From Mixophyes australis (taxonomy: Eukaryota; Chordata; Amphibia; Anura; Limnodynastidae), in assembly GCA_036250195.1 (NCBI GenBank), contig JAVHZZ010000008.1:14968434-15032433 (forward strand): a stretch of 64,000 nucleotides of DNA. The letters run 5' to 3'. The translations under genes were made by a program, and so were the position numbers. Shown piece by piece: positions 33,543-44,421 of this stretch; positions within the stretch are counted from its first letter, which is position 1, and each line of letters opens with the position of its first letter. The notes beneath the pieces were generated by a model. It saw nothing but the letters and a program-made list of their open reading frames with translations, had not been told where the DNA came from and did no database searches.

Positions 33543-36381
33543 CTCTTGCATTGATTAAACTCTTATTTTAGCCTGCTAACTTACAATGTGGGGAGAGCGT
33601 GTTCTGACCCCTTAGTAAGTAGGGAGACATTGCAGGATGATCTGAGAATGTTCATTTCCTGCTCCCTCTGCTCCTCCCCGCTAGAATATGCGACATCACG
33701 GGTCATGCTCCTGTTTACTAAAGGTAAGGGCTTATGACATTAGGTCTAGCACAATTAAGGTACAGATCTGGCTTAGAACAGGCACAATGTGCTCGTCAGT
33801 AGAGTTTTAGAAGAACTGCCAGTGCAGTGTTTATAAATATAGAGCATTTCTTGCCATTCATTGTCTGTTGCTCTGTTTTGCTATTGATTCTCTGTGTAAT
33901 ACTTTTTATAAATATCCCCCAAAATGCTAATGCTTACGCTAAAACTGTCACTGTGCATGGTTAGCGCAATGAGGCAGGTACTGAGTATATGGAAACCAAT
34001 AAGTGCATATTAGGCGTTTTAAGAATAAAACTATTCAACACAGCTACAGTTCCTGAATGGTAACTGTCACCTTAATCCATAACTCTCTGTCACCATGCTT
34101 GCTTAAAGTTTATTCTTTCCCTTTCTAATAATAAACCATTTGTGCAGAAGTATATATTATACTTGCATGTTCTATATAAAAATTAACTTTCTTGTGTTTT
34201 ACCAATATTGTCCTCTAGATGGCGCTGTAACATTATAGAAAATCCATTTATTTCTGTGAGTTTGGATCTGCGCAAAACATTTACCTGCCAATTAGCCCCA
34301 GATTCTGTGTTTAATAGAAGGGATTTGTCTGATTTAGAAACTAAGCAAGTAACGTAAAGGGCATGTTTTGATAAATAGAATCTAGTAACAAGGGAACAAT
34401 GTAACATTCTGCTTATACGCTAATGTTGTACATTTATGTATGCGGTATGAGTTTTCTGTTTAATTAGATCAGCGCTGGCATTTGCAAAGTACACGGAGGA
34501 AGTGGAATTTCTGTTCTGCGGTAATGTATACTCGGCTTGTACCTCACAATGGTAGGAATGTTTCTGGGTAGCAAAGCAGGGCACGGATATCTTACATTAC
34601 AAAGATGTCCATTTACTTTGTAAAATGATTCTTCATCATTTTAATTCAGTTTTCCTAACCTACTTATTACATCATTTGTAAGTTAGCAAGATCCTTTTTA
34701 GTCAAGAAAATAACGAAGTACAAAGGCCATTTTAAACTTTTTCAATCATTCCTTTTAAAGCAGCAATCTGTTGACAAAATCAGGTGTGTTCATTTATTAG
34801 AAATCACTGTGGCAGGCTATAACATAAATGATGATATTTACTATTTCTCTTGTTTTTTTTGCTATGAATGAGTAATGATTCTGGACTACCATAGCAACCA
34901 CAGTCACATGACACAGGATATAGTGAGCAGAGAGGTTCAGAAGCAGACAGACTGTGTCTGTGTCTGGCAGCCATTTTTTGTTTTCCAGCCACACAGCTTT
35001 TGCTGCATACAGGAAAAGTAGATGTTATTTCCACAAATACTGTAGCAATGTTCCAGTTGTTTGTAAAAAAAATAAATATATATATATATTCAATATGTAA
35101 ATACTGTTTGGTTCATAAATGTAAAGTATCTCTGTATCTGTAGTGGAAAAGGGGCCGCCACATGTTGGCTTTCAAAGGAATTTTACTAGGAACAAATCCT
35201 GCCATTATTGGCCCCGCCCCTTTGTATGTATGAACCAATCCACATTGTGCATTTCTGCAAAGCCACTCTGCCTAGCTGTCTGCTTGTTTAGGTAGAGAAG
35301 CACCTAAATCTAGCATCATTAATCATTAATAGTAGTCTAAAGGCCAAATGGTAAATACCGACATTCTTCATATAGCCTGCAACAGTGATTTATTTCATGG
35401 GATTGCTGCTTTAAATAAACATTTCAGTTATTTCATGTTTCACACATACTTCCCAACATTTGGGTAGGTGGTATCGGGGCATGGTGCGTGACCACCTAAC
35501 GACAGGGGCGTGAACAAGTCATGATGGGGGCGTGATCACAAGCAGGGGGTGTGTCTAGCACATTTAAAGCCCCAGTCTGCCCTTCCTCCAGCAAGAATCC
35601 TTCATTCCACCCGTTCACTGCTGCTCTAGCAGAAAATATTTACCAACTTTCTCACCGAACGGGACAAAGCTGTTGGGACAGAGTCCTTCATTCGCGACCA
35701 CCCTCCTGCCATCCAAAAGTTATGGCAGCCACAGCTTGTCCAGTCGTCTGACATTGTACACTGTAATGCTCATGCTAAGCTGTTTAACACACTTGTCTAT
35801 TCTCCTGGAATGTCCAGGAGTCTCTCAGAGAACAGGCGCCCTCCCTACCCTGCCTCCCATTGTGCAGTGCCTTGAATTGCGCTATTCTACAGCAAGGGCT
35901 GTGGCTATGTTCGCGTCTGCACTTGACCTACCCTATGGGATCTCCTGAAGGGGAGTAAATAAAATAATTTGGTAGTATGTTTTAGCACCTGCATATAAGG
36001 TCAGGGCATCTTTTTGGTATTAGTTTTCATCTTCTGTATATCCATGTCCAGGCAGTTTTGAAGTGGGCGGAGCTGAATCAATCCATAGCCAATTAGATCA
36101 TAGCAATGGCTGAAGACGCAGGAGACGATTGTGCGAATCTTAAGGGAGGTGGGGACCTGTCCACTCGTGTGAGCACAGGGCTGTGACAGAGAAGATAAAT
36201 GAATAAAATGTTTAGCAAATCAACTTATTATAAATTGGAGGATATTAAAAGAAACGTTAAAATTGAGTCGGCACCATTTATTGGCTTACAAACATCCTCC
36301 TGTAACCTATACATTGCTTTATCTTATCGGACTCTTTGTGTATTTTTCAGTAAGTTGTTATATAGACAGTACCTTGCTGCC
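33543..36381. other. Mostly unassigned intron 3 DNA
   Basis: Possible MITE start (CACATACTTCCCAACATT) near 35444 and a fragment with GGAATGTCCAGGAGTCTC near 35808-35826, which may bound a degraded element. No exon. Confidence 0.35.
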
Positions 36382-36433
36382 CTTGGATGCTACACAGATC
36401 AACTCCGTGGAGCTGATCTGTGTAGCATCCAAG
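36382..36433. other. Perfect 20-bp inverted repeat (strong hairpin)
   Basis: CTTGGATGCTACACAGATCA at 36382-36401 is exactly the reverse complement of 36414-36433. The 12-base centre is itself mostly palindromic (CTCC-GT-GGAG). No matching copy elsewhere in the window was noticed. Confidence 0.8.
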
Positions 36434-36996
36434 AGCAGCTAATTGTAGCTAATGCAAAGTTCGAACCAGATTTGCATCACATCCAAGGGCAGTGAAAATG
36501 AGCAGATCTATGTGGAAGGAAGGACGTCGAAAGGGCAAAAGTATTTTTAAAAGGAAAAAAAAATTGCAAGAAAACATGCACAAACCCATAAATGAAAGCC
36601 ATGTGAAGGTGGGAATCCAATTTACTATTATTTGATAGGTGAGTGGTTTTAATTTGTGCTTTCTGCAGAAAATATTTAATTCTGCTGCTGTCCAGGAAAA
36701 TGAGAAGCATACTGGACACTTGTATTTCTGAGAAATGATAGAACGTCCGGGAGCTGCTTAATGTCGCACTAGTAGCGATCTGAAGTTCTCACAGAGAGTG
36801 ACACATAAACGTGTCTTGTTCTTGGATACAGGTCATGACTTTAGCAGAACTTGTGAGCTAATAAAATTACTGGGAAATATAAACACTTGCTCTAATTCTG
36901 CTATAGGAAATTGTGTGTTTTTCCATTCAGCAAATTGAATAATAGTGCTCAGAATAAGTAGACAATGTGATTTGTGTCAACAAGCAAATAAACCAA

Positions 36997-37319
36997 GGGG
37001 TAGATTAATCAAATCTTCTGAAAAGAAAAAGTGGCGGTGTTGCCCAAAGCAACCAATCAGATTCCAGCTATCATTTATCCAGTACATTCTAGAACATGAT
37101 AGATAGAATCTGATTGGTTGCTAGGGGCAACACCTCCACTTTTCCTATTTAGACAGTTTGCTAAATCTACCCCCACATTAGCCCAAAGCAACCAATCAGA
37201 TTCCAGCTATCATTTATCCAGTACATTCTAGAACATGATAGATAGAATCTGATTGGTTGCTAGGGGCAACACCTCCACTTTTCCTATTTAGACAGTTTGC
37301 TAAATCTACCCCCACATTA
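36997..37319. mobile_element. Fold-back MITE with exact tandem duplication
   Basis: It starts GGGGTAGATTAATCAAATC and has the arm CAATCAGATTCCAGCTATCA with its inverted partner. The block 37042-37180 (139 bp) is repeated base for base at 37181-37319. Confidence 0.88.
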
Positions 37320-39289
37320 GCTGACAAACAGTATTTGCTGTTTGTCTTTTATCAGTCATTTTTTAAGATATGTGTAATGTTTCTGTTTTAAATCACACAC
37401 ATGGATCAAATTGACATAAATCTGGAGGGCTGTACTAGCAACTTTATACCAAAAACGTCTTTGGTCTGTTACCACCCATAATGAACTCATATATTTACAA
37501 TTGATACATTAATCTACACTCAACTCTTAAACCTGTAATCAAGAAATTCCATCAATTATGGATTCCAAAACTTCCTGTTTCAATTGTGTGTTTTATTATT
37601 GTTCAATAAAGTTCTAAAATTTAAACAAAACAAAACAACGTTACCTGTATATAGAAAGAACACGAGAGAGCATGCAACAAACCATTACATGTACTTGGTA
37701 AATAAATAAAAACAATCTGCATTTAAATAAAGAAAAATCTTGTTTTGAAAATAAAAAGAGAAAACATGTCCAGTTCTTTGTGAATTTTTAATACTTTTTG
37801 ACAAACAAATAGGATATGTTGACTCTATTGAGATTGTTTTTTTTCTTCATGGGTGGTTTCAAAATGGCAAAAACTTCCTTATAATTATTTACAGCCCTTT
37901 CCTGTGGAGACCTTTGAAAGAATTGGTTCTGCCCCCTCGGGCAGTAGTAACAGTTTTGAATAATACAAATGTCGTCTTTTTGCCAATCACTTCTCAGATT
38001 CCGATGCTTCCTGTAAGGTCCGGGGTATGTAAGACAGACCCAGATTAAGCAGGAGCTCCCTCTTCATTATGTGATGATACAATTAGGAGATATATCTTAT
38101 TTATTGACCGTTTAGTGCTATCCTGTTCCAGTTATTGTCACAAAGCACTTTGTGGTTTTGCAATGAACATCCCACGTGAGCTGTGTTTACATCACTTGTT
38201 CATTAATCCTTTTTCTTAACATGACTTTAAAGTAATTAAAGTCATCGGGTCCAGCAGACTCATATGTTATAGACCTTACATTCCCGTTACTAGCTTGCAA
38301 ATGGATTTGTACCATATGTTTCTAAATGATATGTTTTGGATGGATTTAAATGGTCGCCTGGTAATGGTTATTTATGTAGATTATTTGCAAATGTTTCTGT
38401 TTTCTTACACATATGTGCTGGGAAAAAGCTGAAAACACATGAAAATAAACATGCGTGTTAGATGCGTTTTAGCACATTTGCCTACTGTACCGGAACGCCT
38501 GGGATGGTGGGACTTGTGATCTGCGCTAACATGGCCCCGCAGCTAGCGGGGCCGGATGAAGCATATCACGCGTTAACAGCCGATAGGTGTGGACGAGCCC
38601 TTAGTAAAAGTTGTATTTTGGGATCTCTTCTTTAATGATCTAATCACTGTAGGGACATTTGTATCTGATTTGATTTTACTGCTAAAAATGTTTCTTGGGA
38701 ATTGAATGCAGGATCCCATAGATCCTTCTTTGTATTTTCAACTATCAATTAGAAATATATTAGGTAACAGTTGAGAAGTCAAACTAGATTAGTGATTTGC
38801 CCGGGATTGGCATGGAAGATTTACTGAAAATCGAGTTTGGTGGTTTTAAACCACCACACATCGCCAGCGGTTTAGTGCTTCAAACCGCCATGTTTACTAT
38901 AGGGCAGTGTAAGACTGCAATGAAAAACGCTTGGCAATGTGTGGCGGATTGAAAACAGCGCAACTGCCGGCAGTTTGGTGAAATATCTGCTTCTGATTGG
39001 CTTAAAAGATCAAACATACTGATTGATCTATCTCCTCATTCAGAACATAAGAGGAAGCATTACTGATTTTTTAACTATAGTTTGGTAGGAAGATGAATCT
39101 ACAGCAGATATTTCACCTACTGTTCCATGATAAGATTTAAAAAAAGAAAAACAAACATACATCATTTTATATAATGTTTGATAGTTGAACAATATCATAG
39201 TGCGCAAGGTAAACCACCTCCCTTGTTGGGAAACGAGAGACGTTTGTATCACAGTCGTTACATTTCAGACCTTACGCGGCTGGAAATAA
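37320..39289. other. Unassigned intron 3 DNA
   Basis: AT-rich; no coding exon. The phrase GTTCAATAAAGTTCTAAAAT then an A-rich run near 37599-37640 looks like the 3' end of an old retroposed sequence, but its origin is not recognisable. Confidence 0.35.
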
Positions 39290-39367
39290 TAGCCGATATT
39301 ACGGTAACTGTAAAGTGCTATGGAATTTGCTGGCGCTATATAAATAATTGGTGATGATGATGATGAA
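39290..39367 (+). mobile_element. L2-type tail fragment
   Basis: ACTGTAAAGTGCTATGGAAT then TTGCTGGCGCTATATAAATA and a GAT repeat. Confidence 0.75.
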
Positions 39368-40122
39368 CTGTTATGATATACATTTATACAGCTTGTAACA
39401 GCAGTACCTTTCATAGGTAACATCAATATTTTGGTGCCACTGATTGCTGGAGAATTAAATGACATCAAACCCTGATGCTAATGATTATCTGATCCAGAAC
39501 CATATATCATATGTCATGTAGTGTTAGAGGTATGGTAGGATGGTAACTATCACAGGGGAAACGCAGGATTCTCATGGGCAGCATTCCACTCACATTTAGA
39601 TATATGCATAGCATACATATTATATATTAACCAGTATAATGTATATAACTCCTGTCTTAATGTGGTTTACAAACTACATTGTACAAGAGATATATGGTTC
39701 GAATGGAATGGCTCTGTATTGCCACCTGATGGTCATAAGTGGTACTGCGGTTGTGGTACATGCCATGCAAGTTTATGTTCTCTAATCAATACATTCTTTA
39801 TGTTTTAAGAATATCCCTTTGCGTACTCGTCTTGCTTTGCCTTAGTCTTCGGCATGGTATTTGTTTGTTTTTTCCAAGACAATAAAAAGCGAGATTTAAT
39901 TCCTTACAGTAGCTTGTAAAAAAACTTATTGAGGTTCAAGCTTTGATAGTCATGCTGAGAGGTGATAATCCAGGATTGTAAGTATAAGTGTAATAAAATG
40001 TGCTGACACCTTAACAATACATTAGGTGCAACATGTTTCTCTGTTTGTTTTCAATGGATTCTTATTTCCCCATCACGTCCCTCCGTACGTACCACCAAAA
40101 TAATTTCTCTTTTTTTCCCCAG

Positions 40123-40232
40123 AAATGATTGAGCCAAGAACAAAAGGTGGAAAAACAACAGAAGGTAAAATTTCCAGCGGACGAGAGACCCTCCGGTTAC
40201 GATCTAAAGGTCCAGCTACCGTGGAAGAAATG
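40123..40232 (+). CDS. gipc2: GIPC2-like exon 4 (linker between PDZ and GH2)
   Basis: This exon supplies two bases that complete GAA with the last base of exon 3, then 36 codons ending in ATG. The acceptor is TTTTTCCCCAG; the donor is ATG|GTCAGT, weaker than the others because position +3 is C. The peptide starts MIEPRTKGGKTTEGKISSGR, followed by ETLRLRSKGPATVEEM. LRLRSKGPATVEE is the conserved family motif before GH2. The first 15 residues are the fast-evolving linker and were the least similar to relatives. It is small and isolated between two large introns. Confidence 0.93.
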
Positions 40233-40365
40233 GTCAGTCTTATCACAGCTTAGAACTCTTACAAATCTCCACTACCTGAGTTTAGCTAGATGATACATGG
40301 AAAAGGAACAGAGGATTTGTTATTTAAAATGTGTTAAGATGTTAAAGGTAATTTAGGAGCATAGA

Positions 40366-40822
40366 GCAGAGGTGCACAAACTCGGTCCTCAAAATCTACC
40401 AACAGGTCATGTTTTCAGGATTTATTTAATCTATCCCACCTGTTTCCACAGACAGAAATGCTGAAAACATGAACTGTTGCAGGGGCAAACGCAGGATTTG
40501 TAGAGGGGGGTTTCCACAACACGCGGCCAGTGGGCGTGACCAGCATGCATGGGGACATGGCTATAAATTTTAGACACTGCTTGGCTGCTCTCCAACTCAT
40601 CCTATCCCCATAATATACATCGGCAATGCTGCGTGCCCTAATGTTAGGTGAACACAGCTCTCCCTTTTCAAGCAGAGCTGTGTGAAGCGGGGGCAGGGTC
40701 CAGCCACCTCAATTATACAGTGTCCCAGGCTTGGAGGGGGGTTTCCAGGCACTAGGAAACCCCCTCTCGGTTTGCCTATGTGTTGGTAGCTCTCGAGGAC
40801 TGGGTTTGAGCAGCTCTGGCAT
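40366..40822. mobile_element. Palindromic MITE split by another element
   Basis: The left half (CTACCAACAGGTCATGTTTT, then CAGGATTTATTTAATC) and the right half (TTGGTAGCTCTCGAGGACTG) match the uninterrupted element at 44031-44194. The break lies at 40480-40780. Confidence 0.72.
40480..40780 (+). mobile_element. CAGGGGCAAAC-ended hAT-like element, nested
   Basis: Runs from CAGGGGCAAACGCAGG to GGTTTGCCTATG. The interior includes GGGCGTGACCAGCATGCATG and ATAATATACATCGGCAATGC, shared with 11998-12296 and 56930-57239. It sits inside a palindromic MITE and is therefore younger than it. Confidence 0.72.
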
Positions 40823-41404
40823 AGAGCATTTATTTTTCCCAGTAGAGGGCGCCATTGTACATATACAGGGTATGCTGATTTGGTGAAATAGAAACTAGCA
40901 TTAAATTGGTTTCTTCTTGGTGCGTGCGCTCATCACCTGTAAGAATAACAATTAATCCTTGTAGCTAAGGCACATAATAATTTTGTATAGTCTGTACAGT
41001 AAATTTTATCTAGAACATTTGCTCACAGCTGTACCCGTGAGCTGCTGTGTATTTCTGCCAGTCTAAATCTCCACATTTAAATCTCTAAAAGTTTTTACCA
41101 AGCAAGAGACTAGAATATAATATAACAGAGGGAATCACTAGGTCTTTTCTTAGATATTGCTATACTCTACCCCCATTTATTTATTGATCTTTTTAATAGA
41201 GTTAGAAAGAATTACAAGTTCTATAATAGTACCAATATTATTATTACTTTTAGAAGAGTGTAGCAGGACAGTGAAACAGCAGCACGAGGAGTAGAACAAT
41301 GCCTTTGTTAATTACTTCTCGATATGTGTTTACAACTTTCATATTCATTCAATCCAATCATCCTCCTGTTAGGGCTAATCCAGATAAGTAATTCCCAATG
41401 TCCT

Positions 41405-41430
41405 GGGGGTGGGGGGGGGGGGGGGGGGGG
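41405..41430 (+). repeat. Poly-G tract
   Basis: GGGGG, one T, then 20 consecutive G. It could form a G-quadruplex, and it could also be of uncertain length in the assembly. Confidence 0.9.
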
Positions 41431-41744
41431 AGAACCTATAATCTGTATTCTGCACCGTGGCTGATGTTCACATGAACAATAAAAATGTACGTAACTCAGA
41501 AGCTGCTGTTAAACATCCAACAACATTTTTTTTGCGTAAAAACTCATACACATGTGTCACTGCTGTTCGTGTGAGATTGGCTGCCTTCACTGTGACCAGA
41601 CAAAGTGAGACATTAAGCAAATGTCCTGTTACCAAACAAAGCATTTCAGACCCATCTATACAAGTTTTTCTTTTTACAGAAAGTTAGGCAAATTGTTTCA
41701 AATTAGCTTACTGACATGGTTGACCCTACTAGGCAGTTGACAAG

Positions 41745-42040
41745 TGCGCCAAGGATTCAGGGGCACCTAAAACACTAAATGAGTGACATAGTGTCACTCG
41801 TTCAGTGTTTTTTTTTATTTTCCCGGTGGCGGCCCCACACAGACCGGCGGCCGCAGACATGAAGCAGGAGCAGCTGCCAGCTCCTTACCAGTGAGGCCAC
41901 AGTAAAGACCCACCAGGGGCTGGCTGGCAAATTTTAGCCTGGGAGGGGAGTGAGACTCGGCTCAGCAGCCTATTAGGAACATTTTAAAGGAAACCTAGTG
42001 ACCCAGCCCAAGGTAGCCCACTATGCGACAAACACCCGGG
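41745..42040. repeat. Unclassified repeat fragment shared with 50985-51125
   Basis: GCCTATTAGGAACATTTTAA and AAGGTAGCCCACTATG occur here and, as reverse complements, near 51005-51090. Confidence 0.55.
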
Positions 42041-42084
42041 GAGGGGGGGCATATGACACCCTCCTCCGAGTCTAGCTAGCCCCT

Positions 42085-42325
42085 CATAGGCAAACCGAGG
42101 GGAGGTTTTCTAGTGCCTGGAAACCCCCCTCCAAGCCTGGGGCACTGTATAATTGAGATGGCTGGATGCATTAGATGATTATTACGTGATTCATAGCTAA
42201 TTGCATCATGGAGGCTCCCATCCTGCCCACTAGGAGGCTGGCAGGATGCGGGAGAATAGGCTGCTCTCACAGAATTCCGGGAGATCTACTGGACATTCCA
42301 CATTCCGGGAGCGTGTACAAGTATG
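42085..42325. mobile_element. Two MITE fragments side by side
   Basis: 42085-42165 is one end of the CAGGGGCAAAC family (CATAGGCAAACCGAGG). 42205-42325 is a piece of the CATACTTGCC family (GCAGGATGCGGGAGAATAGG, then CAAGTATGG). Confidence 0.6.
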
Positions 42326-42777
42326 GGAAAGAAGCAGCGGAGGGGGGTAGGGGGTGGGGTGGGCGAGTTAGGGCAATGAAAGGCCGTAGGCGTGTGGAGA
42401 GTGGGGCACCCAGTGCACCTCTGCTGGCCCTGCATACTGTTAATTATTACCTGATATATATTGAATTGTGAAATAACTAGTTTTGTGATTTGCCCTATTT
42501 AAGGGAAACAAACACGAGCAATACTTTCTGATAATATAAAGACATGGCTGGAAAACATACAGACAGAGCCATTTAAATACCTACTTTTAGTGATTGTGTG
42601 GATATTGCTAATTTGTAGCAGGGAATATGTTTGTTTTAAAAATACTTTTACTGTATATTTTTTTTTACAGTGTTTCTTGGTTCTGTTGAGCCCACCTCGC
42701 CCCCTGCTGGACGCTTTGTAAAATTGAGATGTAGTCGACCTTATTGAATCTCATTTTCTTTGCTTGTTTCATTTCAG

Positions 42778-42859
42778 CCTTCTGCTTTCGAAGAAAAGGC
42801 AATAAAAAAAGTGGACGACCTTCTGGAGACCTACATGGGTATAAGGGACATTGAGCTGG
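42778..42859 (+). CDS. gipc2: GIPC2-like exon 5 (start of GH2 domain)
   Basis: This exon has 27 codons plus one base, phase 0 to phase 1. The acceptor is TTTCATTTCAG and the donor is CTGG|GTGAGT, a near-consensus site. The peptide reads [20 protein letters not shown] then GIRDIEL. This is the first part of the GH2 domain, which forms the helical surface that binds myosin VI in characterised GIPC proteins. PSAFEEKAI resembles GIPC1 more than human GIPC2, so this exon is the main reason to keep the paralogue call open. The following intron of about 13 kb contains the 23-bp repeat array. Confidence 0.94.
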
Positions 42860-44030
42860 GTGAGTCTCTCTCCTTCATCTCTGTACAATAAAACACAAAG
42901 GTCGTCCTAATCCTCTCTTATTGCCGTCAGTCCCAGGTGATACAGGGCTGCCTACAGGCTCTAGGAAATGGGTTTGCTTGTACTTGTATTATTAAGATGT
43001 GGTTTTAAGCAAGCTTGAGGTTTTAGAGCTGAAATACCGTGCATAGAAATGGTAAAACCTAGCGGAAAGAATATGATGTGGAAAATCCAATTTATTCCTT
43101 TTGCACATACCTTGATTTCACAGCCTGTAGCAAGATAGTTTTACTGGTGTACTACTGGCCGGCGGCCCAACAAAACACATCACGCGGATTGTTTCACAAA
43201 TCAAATCTGACCTTTGTACTTGACAGGCGATCCGAGTCCCAAATGTTAACCGGAGTTCATGGAAACATTTCCCCTCATCTGATTTTTAACAAATAAACAC
43301 TCCCCACCTAGTTAATGCCTGTGCCCAAGAGCAACCACAAGAACCTGAGATATTTAGAGTTTGGCTTCAACCACACGGCCCCGTTGACGCTACCTGAAAC
43401 CATACCCCCATCTCCTCCAAAAATGTGTGGTCTGGCTGTTGGAGAAATTGTTAAATTATTCCCTTATGTTTTCGTGTTGGTATTTTTGAAGAGCGAATGT
43501 AGTGTAAGCTGACAAGACGGCTTTTATACACAATGATTTACAAATATTTGTCGAATGTCTTCACTTCTCGCACACATGGAACACATTGTAGTCTGTGTAA
43601 TGGAATTACGCTTGGAATTCCTGCCTTGTACGTGTGCTGCCACCTGCTGGCAAGCATACTGCATAACCTGCATTATTGCGGTTCGTTATTCACCATCAAA
43701 CGATCTTAATTTAGTTTGTAAGTGTCCCCTTGCACCTTTTAATAAATACTTTATTGTTATGGGTTTGTCCTCTGCTTTTTAGCCTCGCTTTTATATCACC
43801 AGGCACAATTGTTTCTTTTTGTTGGTGTCTGTTTTTCAGCATCAGAGACAATTACATATGTAGAGCTTTGTGTTGTCTTCCTGGACAGTGGAAATAAACT
43901 ATACTGACATGGCAGAAAGGGACAGAAGGCAGCTAGAAAAGACAGAGGAAAGTAAAGTTACAGGAGGGCATGCACAGTACAATAACTATAAGTCGTCTGA
44001 AGGCGAAATGATTGATACAGTTATAGACTT
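42860..44030. other. Intron 5, first part, unassigned
   Basis: No further exon or nameable repeat. ORFs here (for example 43555-43782) carry no motif. Confidence 0.35.
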
Positions 44031-44194
44031 GAGCTGCTCAAACTCAAGAGCTACCAGCAGTTCATGTTTTCAGGATTTCTTTAATCATGCACAAGTGAGT
44101 TAATTTCCTTTCCTGGGTCAGTTATCCCACCTGTTTCTACAGACAGAAATCCTGAAAACATGACCTGTTGGTAGCTCTGGGTTTGAGCATCTCC
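44031..44194. mobile_element. Palindromic MITE, uninterrupted copy
   Basis: Outer arms GAGCTGCTCAAACTC and GGGTTTGAGCATCTC. Inner arms TTCATGTTTTCAGGATTTCT and the inverted TCCTGAAAACATGACC. It defines the empty form of the element at 40366-40822. Confidence 0.75.
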
Positions 44195-44421
44195 ATTCTA
44201 GATCTATTTTAAACAAACCCCCATAAACTGGGAGATAAAAATGGTAGTGACCTCCCCAGGGATACACTACAGCAAAGGAAGATTAATCATAATAGTGAAA
44301 CACACAATAGTACTTTTACATAAACTGGAATTTTGCGGTAGGACAGTGATATTACAATATGCATTAGATGTAGGGGAGTGTATGTTATTATATGACTGCA
44401 GGTCAGTATACAGCTGGGCTT

